A DNA stretch of 64,000 bases. Source: Bos javanicus. Lineage: Eukaryota > Chordata > Mammalia > Artiodactyla > Bovidae. Under the pieces are notes generated by a model, which was given only the letters and a program-made list of their open reading frames with translations, was not told the origin of the DNA and did no database searches. Shown one piece after another: positions 42,885 through 52,849 of the stretch. Made by a program: the position numbers and the translations under genes. The stretch is from positions 7,732,854 to 7,796,853 of the forward strand of contig NC_083897.1 of NCBI RefSeq assembly GCF_032452875.1, in the 5' to 3' direction. Each line of letters starts with the position of its first letter. The first letter of the stretch is position 1.

Positions 42885-43726
42885 GTAGATGTACATAAAT
42901 AAGCCAATTTAAAATGTTAAGGGGAAAAAAAAAAACCCTTTTGGTGCTGATATTTAACCTCTAGTTCAAATCACATATCGACTGGATAAGTGCTACAGAA
43001 AACAGCACATAACAACATAGAGAGGGAAAACTCTTTGACTATAAACTTCAACTTGGACAAAGTCTAGCTTGTCCAAGAGTGTAATATGATTCTTCCTCTA
43101 TATGAATGTGAAGGATTTTCCAGGAAAATAATTTAGAACACTTCTTCCTATCTCCAGAGAGAATTAATAAATTTGATAATAAAGACATTCTGTTCTTCTT
43201 AACTTGCTGAGACTAACAAGTGCTTTTATAAACCTAAAAGAAAAGAACTCAAGAATTCCCACAGAAGAAACTGGACTCTTGATGCTTTAAATGTACTGAC
43301 CTTTAAGAAAACTCTTCACACATAAAGACTTCCAATTCAGAAACTGACAGGCTTAGGTAGTCAAATGCTTGGATTCTAGGTTACAACGAAAGATTTTGGA
43401 ATCTTAGTTGCAAACCATTAGTTGTAAAGGGTTGTAAAAAGACAGAAATGAAAATAGATATCAAGCTAGCACCAGTAATCATACACAAAAATACCTGTGA
43501 AGTATTTTTAACATTTTAAAATAACTATAAAAGAATTAATATATAATTCTATTTATCTAATATTCCTAATCAAGATGAATCCTCACACAAATCAGAGTGA
43601 TTCAATAAATTTGGTTTTAAAAAAGCTAAATCTCAACTATATTTCAATTAAAAAAATGTTTAACTTATTTCATATTCAGAATCCCCTTCAAAACAAAGCT
43701 AAGTGTCTTCTTCCTGATTTTAGCAA
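42885..43726. other. AT-rich unassigned DNA
   Basis: No recognisable repeat or gene. A short (A)n lies near 42921-42935. Confidence 0.35.
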
Positions 43727-43739
43727 CATTGCATTATAT

Positions 43740-44034
43740 GAAGTGAAAGTGAAAGTCACTCAGTCGTGTCCGACTCTTTGCGACCCCATGGACTATACAG
43801 TCCATGGAATTCTCCAGGCCAGAATACTGCAGTGGGTAGCCTTTCCCTTCTCCAGGGGATCTTCCCAACCCAGGAATCAAACCCAGGTCTCCCACATGCT
43901 TTACCAGCGGATTCTTTACCAGCTGAGCCACTGGGAAGCCCAATAATACTGGAGTAGATAACCTATCCCTTCTCCAGCAGATCTTCCCAACCCAGGAATG
44001 GAACCTGGGTCTCCTGCATTGCAGGCAGATTCTT
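43740..44034 (-). mobile_element. Composite Bov-tA with two tRNA heads, antisense
   Basis: 43740-43942 is a complete antisense Bov-tA. 43943-44034 adds a second antisense tRNA head and the start of another Bov-A ('ggagtagataacctatccct', 'gcattgcaggcagattcttc'). Only one TSD exists, 'cattgcattatat' at 43727-43739 and 44035-44047, so both parts inserted together as a dimeric unit. Confidence 0.92.
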
Positions 44035-44089
44035 CATTGCATTATATAAATGCAACAATTTTTAAAGAAGTTAAAATGAAGAGATCCAG

Positions 44090-44407
44090 GGACTACCCTG
44101 ATGGCCCAGTAGTTTAGAATCTGCCTTCCAATGCAAGGGACGTGGGTTCAGTCCCTGGTGGGAGAACTATGATCCCACATGCTGTGGGGCAACCAAGCCC
44201 ACATGCCACAGCTACTGCGCCAGTGTACCCCAACTACTGAGCCTGCGGAGTGGAGAGCCAGTGTTCCGCAACAAGAGAAGCCTGCCCAGCACAATTAGGG
44301 AAGCCCCTGTGCGCCACAACTAAAGAAAGCCTGCAGCACCACAATGAAAAGCCCACTCACCACAAGGAAGATGCAGCGCAGCCAAAGGTTTTAAAATAAA
44401 ATAGACT
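44090..44407 (+). mobile_element. CHR-2-type SINE, full length, sense
   Basis: 'gggactaccctgatggccca', B box 'ggttcagtccctgg' (44146-44159), the long CHR-2 body ('gcctgcggagtggagagcca', 'caccacaatgaaaagcccac') and a short A-rich tail. TSD 'gaagagatccag' at 44078-44089 and 'gaagtgatccag' at 44408-44419. Confidence 0.94.
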
Positions 44408-44419
44408 GAAGTGATCCAG

Positions 44420-45249
44420 AAAAAGTTAAAATGCTTGGTAACCATAAAAGTTTATTTTTAATTGACTATAACATATAAATGTATTTATTCTTCATAATGC
44501 TTAGATTATGGAGATAGATTAAACAAAAATCCAGGCAATGAAATGTCTTATAAGATTAACTTGAAAACTAATGTTTAAAGCTTTAGTGTGGTCATCTTTC
44601 ATTATTTAATGTATGTGCATGCATCCAGATGTGTACATACTGAAATCCATTAAAACTATTTGATTTTAAACATAGAAACTTTGTGTAGTAGAGGACTTGG
44701 AACTCAGAAAGAAAAGTGGTCTTTGAGGATATGATTTGTTCTCAAACATGAGGGTATAAAATGTTATTTACTTTCTGCATGTTCTACCCAGATGGCAAAA
44801 GTTTGTTTGTTTTTCTCACCCTACCCAAATACAATCACTCAAAAGGGACTGTTAACTTTCTTGTTTTCATGCTGATTTTGCATACTTCAAAACTGTAAAT
44901 GATTGTAATTAAACAGAACAATAAGGACTTCCACAGTTGTAAAGTGGCCAAAATTATTATTAATCTTCTTCATGTTACTTTAGTTACTATATTTTTTCCT
45001 GGCTAGTAACGCAGACAAGGCTGGGGCCACTTCTTTTTGGGGACATCTGTGTTATTAACTGGAAACTCTTGTTAAGGTTGCCCTTCTCTGAGATGGGCCA
45101 CAAACACAAAGATTAGAAGTAATAAAATCATCAAGGTGTTCTTTTATACCCAAATTATAATCGGAACTTCCTAGATGACCACTAGGTAGCACCAAAGGCC
45201 TGCTCCTCCGCTTTGTAACCTGTTGCAAATCACTCACAAAAAAGATGTC
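44420..45249. other. AT-rich unassigned DNA
   Basis: Nothing recognisable. A minus-strand 98-codon frame (45055-45351) lacks family features. Confidence 0.35.
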
Positions 45250-45655
45250 AGAAATACTTAGGTATATTTGATATCCTTTAAATTGTTCAGTCACTATTTC
45301 TTCAAATATTTTTTCTATCCTTTTTTTTCTTCTCCCCATCTGGGACATCAATTACACATTCATTGGACTGCTTAATATTCTCCCGCATTTCTCTTCATTT
45401 TTCTTGTCTTCTTGTTTTTCAAATTGATTCTTGAAACTGAGTCCATAAATTCTTTCTTCTGCCATCTCCTGTATGCTATTGAGCCCATCTAGCAAATTTA
45501 TTTCAGTCATTATATTTTTCAGCTCTAGAATCTTTGTTTTTTGTTGTAGTTTCTATATCTCAACTGCAATGTTCTCATTCATTGATACATATTCTCCTTT
45601 AATTCTTTGAAAATTTTCCTTTAATTCTTTGAACACACCTACAATAGACATCTTT

Positions 45656-46216
45656 TTTTTTTTAATTATCCTTCAATTAAAAACAAATTTTTTTTTATTT
45701 TTTTTTTTCAATTTTAATTTAAAAAAATTATACATGTGTTCCCCATCCTGAACCCTCCTCCCTCCTCCCTCCCCATACCATCCCTCTGGGTCGTCCCAGT
45801 GCACCAGCCCCAAGCATCCAGCATCGTGCATTGAACCTGGACTGGCATCTCGTTTCATACATGACATTTCACATGTTTCAATGCCATTCTCCCAAATCTT
45901 CCCACCCTCTCCCTCTCCCACAGAGTCCATAAGCCTGTTCTATACATCAGTGTCTCTTTTGCTGTCTCGTATACAGGGTTATCGTTACCATCTTTCTAAA
46001 TTCCATATATATGCATTAGTATACCTCAATGGTGAAAAATTGAAAGTATTTCCTCTAAAGTCAGGAACAAGACAAGGGTGCCCACTTTCACCATTACTAT
46101 TCAACATAGTTTTGGAAGTTTTGGCCACAGCAATCAGAGCAGAAAAAGAAATAAAAGGAATCCAAATTGGAAAAGAAGAAGTAAAACTCTCACTATTTGC
46201 AGATGACATGATCCTC
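45656..46216 (-). mobile_element. Ruminant L1 with inverted RT segment
   Basis: 45656-46024 is L1 3'UTR in reverse with a T-rich tail side. 46025-46216 is forward ORF2 RT sequence. About 2 kb of the L1 consensus is missing at the switch. TSD 'tacaatagacatcttt' (45640-45655) and 'tacagtagacgtcttt' (46217-46232), with two differences. Confidence 0.9.
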
Positions 46217-46234
46217 TACAGTAGACGTCTTTAA
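46025..46234 (+). pseudogene. L1 ORF2 RT fragment with FADD box
   Basis: Reads 'NGEKLKVFPLKSGTRQGCPL', 'SPLLFNIVLEVLATAIRAEK' and catalytic 'LSLFADDMILYS', i.e. RT motifs B and C of L1 ORF2p, uninterrupted for about 64 codons. It is a stranded piece in the inverted segment. Confidence 0.9.
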
Positions 46235-46744
46235 GTCTTTGTCTGCTAAATCTTATATTTGGGCCCACTCAGAGTCAGTCTTTATTGACTGCTTTTCCTC
46301 TATCTCTGGGTCTTGCTTTTCTGTTTCCTCTCAATGGTTAGTATTTTGGGTTGAAAATCAGACATTATAGAAAATATGGTGATTCTGAAATCTGATACGT
46401 TCTGATTACTGAGTTTTGATTATAGTAGACAGTTAAGTTACTTGAACCGAAACTGCAAACTTTGCGTTGCTAGTGGTATGCAGCAACTTATATATCTACT
46501 TTGTTTTTATGGCTATCCACTTATATTTTTAGCCTGACCCCCTGTGGAGTCTCCCATGTGTCTGCATAATTTGACAGTCTACTAAGAATTTGGACATAGG
46601 TGAAGCTCCACCTTTCCTTGCCTCTAAGGTTTCACGCCTAACTACCAGCTGTCCTGCTGGCATTGAGCTCTATCTATTGGCACTTCAAGTCCCTGGGCTT
46701 CAGTTTTCTGCTGCTTCATCTAAGCACAGATGGGAATACTTTCA

Positions 46745-47900
46745 GTTAAAAAAGAAAAAAGCACTGCTAAGTATATATCCAAAAGAACTGAAAGAGGTGC
46801 TCAAATCAGTACACGTGCATGCATGTTCATAGCAGTACTGTTCACGATAGCACGAAGGTTGAGACAGCCCCAATGTCCACCAGTGGATGAATGGGTAAAC
46901 AAATAGTATACACAGGCAAAGCAATATAATTTGGCCACTAAAAAAGGAATGAAGTACTGGTATCTGTTGCAACATGGATGACTGTGAAACCATTGGTTGT
47001 TGTTTCAGGAGCTCTGAAGAGCTCCAGTATCATAGTCCTTTATGTCTCAGTGCAGAAAGAATTCAGCAAGAGGCAAAGTGATAGATAACAAGTGATTTAT
47101 TAGAATAGGAAGCTTATGAGGTTTACAAGAAGGTTGGTGAGAAATGTCATGCCCCAAGAATTTACCGAGCTACAGTTTTATAATCAAAGGAAAAGTGGGG
47201 AGGGGAAAAGAACTTCTTTGTCTTTCTTGAGTAGATGTCATGCTTCCATCATCAGTTCCTCCTCCAGGTTGGGCAGAGGAGTTTTCTTGTCCCTCCATGG
47301 TCAAGCTAGGTCCACAAATTATTGTTTTTGTGTGTGCAGAGAGCATGGCCTAGGGCTCATTAACTAACTGAGCTCACTGGGCAGGATGTGGGGCTCATGT
47401 CACCATTGTTTTATTGTTTGGGGGCATGTCACATGTTTCTGCTGCATGGTTTTGTTGCTAAACAAGCCTGTTTGGTTTTGTGGTTAAGCAAACCTGCTCT
47501 CTTGACTAATTATTAACTTACAGAGGTCTCCTATTTTTTTTTTCTACCTGTAATCCCCTAGTGGGATTAATTAATGATCTACTCTGTCCCTTTATTACTT
47601 TGTCCCTATCAACTGTAAGTGAAATATTATGCTAAGTGAAAGAAGCCAGACAAAAAGGCCACATATTACATGAATCCATTTATATGAAATATCTGGAATA
47701 CATAAATCCATAGAAGTAGAATATAGATTGGTGGTTTCCAGGGGCTGGGGGAAGGGGAGGGTAGACTGAGTAGAAACTGCTTAGTGAGTAAGAAGTTTTA
47801 CTTTGGAGAGACGGAAATGTTTTGGAATTAGATAGAGGTGGTTCACAACATTGTATACATATTAAATGCCACATTCAAATGGTTAGTTTATATTGTATGA
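46745..47900 (+). repeat. Old L1 (L1M-type) 3' end, sense, split by a solo LTR
   Basis: 'gtatatatccaaaagaactg', 'catgttcatagcagtactgt', 'ccaccagtggatgaatgggt' lead to the LTR at 46985. It resumes 'gctaagtgaaagaagccaga', 'atgaatccatttatatgaaa', 'ggtttccaggggctggggga'. Old and non-coding. Confidence 0.8.
46985..47611. mobile_element. Apparent solo LTR of an endogenous retrovirus
   Basis: A 627 bp block begins TGAAACC, ends CCCTATCA (TG...CA) and sits cleanly inside an old L1. The four bases 'actg' occur on both sides (46981-46984, 47612-47615), so this is an LTR with a 4 bp TSD, typical of class I (gamma-like) elements. No gag, pol or env sequence is present, so the copy is the product of LTR-LTR recombination. 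Strand is not determined. The family is unnamed here. Confidence 0.65.
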
Positions 47901-47919
47901 ATTTCTCTTCAATTATTTT

Positions 47920-48715
47920 TTAAATTATTTTTCAACATCACTAGCCATTAAGAAATGCAAATTAAGACCACAATGATATATAAATACATACCTATTAGAA
48001 CAGCTAAAAGAAGATAACAACAATATCAAATGCTGGCAAGGATGTGGAACAACTGGATCTCTCATACATTACTAGTAGGCATATTGAATGGAAGATCATA
48101 GTTTGGCAGTTTCTTATAAAATTGAATATCCAACTACCATATAACATGCAATCATATACCTGGGCATTCATTCCAGGGAAGGGAAATTTTACATCTACAC
48201 AAAAATCTGTACACAAATCTTCACAGGAGTTTTATTTGTAATAGTCCCAAACTGCAAACAACCAAAATGACCCTCAGTAGGTGAATGGTTAAATAATCTG
48301 TGGCACATCCATTCTATGGGATACTAATCCGAAATAAAAAGGCATGAAATATTGAAAACACACAGATTTCAGGGGTATTATGCTAAGTGGGGAAAAAAGC
48401 CAATTTCATAGGGTCAAAAAATCCACATGCTGTATGAATACATTATTTACATTCTAAATGTGATAAAATTGTAGTGATGGAAAAAAGATTTTGGTTATCA
48501 GAGGTTAGGAATGGTGAGGAGGGAAGGGTGACTATGATTATAAAAGGGTAGCATAAGGGAGATCTTGTGGTAACAGGATCGCTATTCATCTTGATTGTGA
48601 TGGAAGTTACCAAAATCTACACGTGACAAAATGACATAGAACTATGCATGCATAGTCTATTGATGTCAATTTCCTGGTTTTGATACTATTTTACAATTAT
48701 GTAAGATATAACCAT
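47920..48715 (+). repeat. Second old L1 3' end, sense
   Basis: 'tcactagccattaagaaatg', 'caaattaagaccacaatgat', 'ggcaaggatgtggaacaact', 'ggcacatccattctatggga' and 'tgctgtatgaatacattatt' follow the L1 ORF2 end to 3'UTR. It directly succeeds another old L1 in the same orientation. Confidence 0.8.
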
Positions 48716-48727
48716 TGGGGAAAACTG

Positions 48728-49092
48728 GGACTCATTGCAACCCCATGAACTGCAGCACGCCAGGCTTCCCTGTCCATCACCACATCTCGGAGTTTACTCA
48801 AACTCATGTCCATCGAGTCAGTGATGCCATCCAACCATCTCATCCTCTATCGTCTCCTTCTCCTCCCACCCTCAATCTTTCTCAGCATCAGGGTCCTTTC
48901 CATTGAGTCAGTTCTCTGCATCAGGTGGCCAAAGTATTGGAGTTTCAGCTTCAGCATCATTCCTTCCAATGAATATTTAGGACTGATTTCTGTTAGGATT
49001 GACTGGTTGTATCTCCTTGCAGTCCAAGGGACTCTCAAGAGTCTTCTCCAACACCACAGTTCAAAAGCATCAATTCTTTGGTGCTCAGCTTT
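48728..49092 (-). mobile_element. BovB LINE, 3' part, antisense (split by L1)
   Basis: 'gactcattgcaaccccatga' to 'tttggtgctcagcttt'. The final about 25 bases of the BovB 3' end and its pentamer tail are absent. It continues at 52185 after the L1. Confidence 0.93.
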
Positions 49093-49101
49093 TTTTTTTT
49101 A

Positions 49102-49740
49102 ATTTACTTTAATTGGAGGCTAATTACTTTACTTGGAGGCTAATACTTTACTAATTAATTTAATTTAATTAGTATTTAAAGTAAATACTAATTTAGTTTT
49201 TAAATACTAATAGTAATACTAATTTACTAAATTAACTATTTTACTATTTACTTTACTATTATTTATTTACTTTCCTTTATTTACTATTATTTATTTTACT
49301 ATTTCAGAGAAGGTGATGGCACCGCACTCCAGTACTCTTGCCTGGAAAACCCCATGGACGGAGGAGCCTGGTAGGCTCTTTCCATGGAGTTGGAAAAAGT
49401 CGGACACGACTGAGCGACTTCACTTTCACTTTCCACTTTCATGCATTGGAGAAGGAAGTGGCAAGCCACTCCAGTGTTCTTGCCTGGAGAATCCCAGGGA
49501 TGGGGGAGCCTGGTGGGCTGCCGTCTATGGGGTCGCACAGAGTCGGACACGACTGAAGCGACTTAGCAGCAGCAGCAGCATTTACTATTTATTTTACTAT
49601 TTACTACTAATTTACTATTTACTAAATAGTAAATACTAATTTAATTAGTATTTAAAGTAAATACTAATTAATTTACTTTACTTTAGTAATTAATTACTTT
49701 AATTGGAGGCTAATTATTTTAATTGGAGGCTAATATTGTG
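49102..49740. repeat. AT-rich expansion with palindromes in the L1 3' region
   Basis: On either side of the Bov-A2 is low-complexity DNA built from 'tttacta', 'ttagtattta' and 'actaattta' words, with the L1 phrase 'aattggaggctaat' repeated at both edges (near 49112, 49133, 49702 and 49721). Perfect hairpins occur at 49167-49193 (12 bp stem, 3-nt loop) and 49641-49671 (14 bp stem, same loop). Confidence 0.85.
49305..49580 (+). mobile_element. Bov-A2 SINE, full length, inside the AT-rich L1 region
   Basis: Dimer from 'cagagaaggtgatggcaccg' to 'cttagcagcagcagcagca', with TSD 'tttactattt' at 49295-49304 and 49581-49590. Third level of nesting: SINE in L1 in BovB. Confidence 0.93.
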
Positions 49741-50029
49741 GGTTTTGCCATATTCACATGAATCAGCCATGGGTGTATATGTGTTCCCCATCCTGACCCT
49801 CCCTCCCCATCCCATCTCTCAGGGTCATCCCACTGCACCAGCCCTGAGCACCTTGTCTCAGGCATCAAACCTGGACTGGCGATCTATTTCACATATGATA
49901 ATATAGAGGTTTCAATGCTCTTCTCTCAATTCATCCCACCCTCGCCTTCTCCCAGAGAGTCCAAAAGACTGCTCTATGCATCTGTGTCTCTTTTGCTGTC
50001 TTGCATATAGGGTCATCATTACTATCTTT

Positions 50030-52148
50030 CTAAATTCCATATATATGCATTAATATACTGTATTGGTGTTTTTCTTTCTGACTTACTTCACTCTGTATAA
50101 TAGGCTCCTGTTTCATCCACCTCATTAGAACTGATTCAAATGCATTCTTTTCAATAGCTGAGTAATATTCCATTGTGTATATGTACCACAGCTTTCTTAT
50201 CCATTCGTCTGCTGATGGACATCTAGGTTGCTTCCATGTCCTGGCTATTATAAACAGTGCTGAGATGAACATTGGGGTACACGTGTCTCTTTCCCTTCTG
50301 GGTTCCTCAGTGTGTATGCCCAGCAGTGGGATTGGTGGGTTGTATGGCAGTTCTATTTCCAGTTTTTTAAGGAATCTCCACACTGTTCTCTATGGTGGCT
50401 GTACTAGTTTGCATTCCCACCAAGAGTGTAAGAGGGTTCCTTTTTCTCTATACCCTCTCCAGCATTTATTGTTTGTACATTTTTTGATAGCAGCCATTCT
50501 GACCAGCGTGAGATGGTACCTCATTGTGGTTTTGATTTGCATTTCTCTGATAATGAGCGATGTTGAGCATCTTTTCATGGGTTTGTTAGCCATCTGTATG
50601 TCTTTGGAGAAATGTCTGTTTAGTTCTTTGGCCCATTCTTTGATTGGGTCATTTATTTTTCTGGAATTGAGCTTCAGGAGTTGCTTGTATATTTTTGAGA
50701 TTAATTCTTTGTCAGTTGTTTCATTTGCTATTATTTTCTCCCATTCTGAAGGCTGTCTTTTCACCTTGCTTATAGTTTCCTTCATTGTGCAAAAGCTTTT
50801 AAGTTTAATTAGGTCCCATTTGTTTATTTTTGCTTTTATTTCCATTACTCTGGGATGTGGGTCATAGAGGATCCTGCTGTGATTTATGTTGGAGAGTGTT
50901 TTGCCTATGTTCTCCTCTAGGAGTTTTATAGTTTCTGGTCTTACATTTAGATCTTTAATCCATTTTGAGTTTATTTTTGTGTATGGTGTTAGAAAGCATT
51001 CTAGATTTGTTCTTTTACAAGTGGTTGACCAGTTTTCCCAGCACCACTTCTTAAAGAGATTGTCTTTTCTCCATTGTATATTCTTGCCTCCTTTGTCAAA
51101 GATAAGGTGTCCATAGGTGCGTGGGTTTATCTCTGGGCTTTCTATTTTGTTCCATTTATCTATATTTCTGTCTTTGTGCCAACACCATACAATTTGATGA
51201 CTGTAGCTATGTAGTATAGCCTGAAATTAGGCAGGTTGATTCCTCCAGTTCCATTCTTCTCCCTCAAGATTGCTTTGGCTATTTGAGGTTTTTTGTATTT
51301 CCATACAAATTGTGAAATTATTTGTTCTAGCTCTGTGAAAAATACCGTTGGTAGTTTGATAGGGATTGCATTGAATCTATAGGTTGCTTTGGGTAGTATA
51401 CTCATTTTCAAAATATTGATTCTTCTGATCCATTAACATGGTATATTTCTCCATCTATCTGTGTCCTTTTTGATTTCTTTCACCAGTGTTTTAAAGCTTT
51501 CTATATATAGGTCTTTTGTTCTTTTAGGTAGATTTATTCCTAAGTATTTTATTCTTTTCACTGCAATGGTGAATGGAATTGTTTCCTTAATTTTTCTTTC
51601 TGTTTTCTCATTGTTAGTGTATAAGAATGCAAGGGATTTCTGTGTGTTAATTTATATCCTTCAACTTTACTATATTCATTGATTAGCTCTAGTAATTTTC
51701 TGGTGGAGTCTTTAGGGTTTTCTACGTAGAGGATCATGTCATCTGCAAACAGTGAGAGTTCTACTTTATCTGGATTCCTTTTATTTCTTTTTCTGCTCCA
51801 ATTGCTGTGGCTAAAACTTCCAAAACTATGTTGAATAGTAGTGGTGAGAGTGCACACCCTAGTCTTGTTCCTGACTTTAGCGGAAATGGTTTCAATTTTT
51901 CACTATTGAGGATAATGCCTGTTGTGTGTTTATCATATATGGCTTTTATTATATTGAGGTATGTTCCTTCTATGCCTGCTTTCTGGAGACTTTTTTATCA
52001 TAAATGGATACTGAATTTTGTCAAAGGCTTTCATTGCATTTATTGAGATAATCATATGGCTTTTATCTTTCAATTTGTTAATGTGATGTATCACATTGAT
52101 TGATTTGTGCATATTGAAGAATCCTTGCATCCCTGGGATAAAGCCCAC
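50030..52148 (-). pseudogene. L1 ORF2 relic, RT to C-terminus
   Basis: Minus-strand pieces in order: 51933-52148 ('KSHMIISINAMKAFDKIQYP', RT motif A), 51558-51857 ('VELSLFADDMILYVENPKDS', catalytic FADD), 51160-51411 ('MKMSILPKATYRFNAIPIKL'), 50390-50845 ('KINKWDLIKLKSFCTMKETI', 'CWRGYREKGTLLHSWWECKL') and 50030-50383 ('LEIELPYNPPIPLLGI'). Separated by frameshifts and stops. Inactive but clearly recognisable. Confidence 0.9.
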
Positions 52149-52184
52149 TTGGTCATGATGTATGATCTTTTGGTGCTCAGCTTT

Positions 52185-52830
52185 CTTTATAGTCTAACTC
52201 TCACATCCATACATGACTACTGGAGAAACCATAGCTTGACTAGATGGACCTTTGTTGGCAAAGTACTGTCTCTGCTTTTTAATGTGCTGTCTAGGTTGGT
52301 CATAACTTTTCTTCCAAGAAGTAAGTGTCTTTTAATTTCATGGCTGCAGTCACCATCTGCAGTGATTTTGGAGCCCCCAGAAATAAAGTCTCTCACTGTT
52401 TCCACTGTTTCCCCATCTATTTGCCATGAAGTGATGGGATTGGATGCCATGATCTTAGTTTTCTGAGTGCTGAGTTTTAAGCCAACTGTTTCACTCTCCT
52501 TTTTCAGTTTCATCAAGAGGCTCTTTAGTTCTTCTTTGCTTTCTGCCATAAGGGTGGTGTAATCTGCATATCTGAGGTTATTGATATTTCTCCCAGCAGT
52601 TTTGATTCCAGCTTGTGCTTCATCCAGCCTGGCATTTCACATGATGTACTCTGCATAGAAGTTAAATAAGCAGGGTGACAATATACAGCCTTGACGTACT
52701 CCTTTTCCTATTTGGAACCAGTCTGTTGTTCCGTGTCCAGTTCTAACTGATGCTTCTTGACCTGCATACAGATATCTCAGGAGGCAGTTAAGGTGGTCTG
52801 GTATTCCCATCTCTTTAAGAATTTTCCACA
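52185..52830 (-). mobile_element. BovB LINE, 5' part of the split copy, antisense
   Basis: Resumes at 'ctttatagtctaactctcac' and runs back to 'ctctttaagaattttccaca', just downstream of RT motif A. Minus-strand frames include 'RTGHGTTDWFQIGKGVRQGC' (52637-52981 frame) and 'MAESKEELKSLLMKLKKESE' (52217-52549). The catalytic box is YADY instead of YADD (52559-52570). Confidence 0.93.
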
Positions 52831-52849
52831 TAGATAAAAGCATTATCAA

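Larger units (their letters stand above)
45250..46590 (-). repeat. Possible old LINE-like repeat, split by L1
   Basis: 45250-45655 and 46217-46590 look like one old repeat ('gtctttgtctgctaaatctt', 'gggcccactcagagtcagtc', 'gaaaatcagacattatagaa'). I recognise the wording as common in mammalian DNA but cannot fix the family or orientation with certainty. Confidence 0.4.
49093..52168 (-). mobile_element. Ruminant L1 (about 2.8 kb after removing a nested SINE), inside BovB
   Basis: Antisense: T-rich end at 49093, an aberrant AT-rich 3' region (49102-49740), 3'UTR to about 50100, then ORF2 back to the RT domain at 52168. TSD 'tttggtgctcagcttt' (16 bp, perfect) at 49077-49092 and 52169-52184, which is BovB sequence. 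5'-truncated before the RT fingers. Confidence 0.95.

Noticed and set aside
46025..46234. RT with FADD box considered as a retron or group II intron RT
   Set aside because: The sequence context and motifs are those of L1 ORF2, with L1 3'UTR attached.
46985..47611. Possible complete provirus around the LTR
   Set aside because: No gag, pol or env sequence, no second LTR, and L1 sequence resumes directly on both sides.
50175..50867. 230-codon plus-strand frame with membrane-like residues
   Set aside because: Antisense of L1 ORF2 C-terminus. Similar frames occur over the L1 copies at 7668-7961 and 36473-36925.
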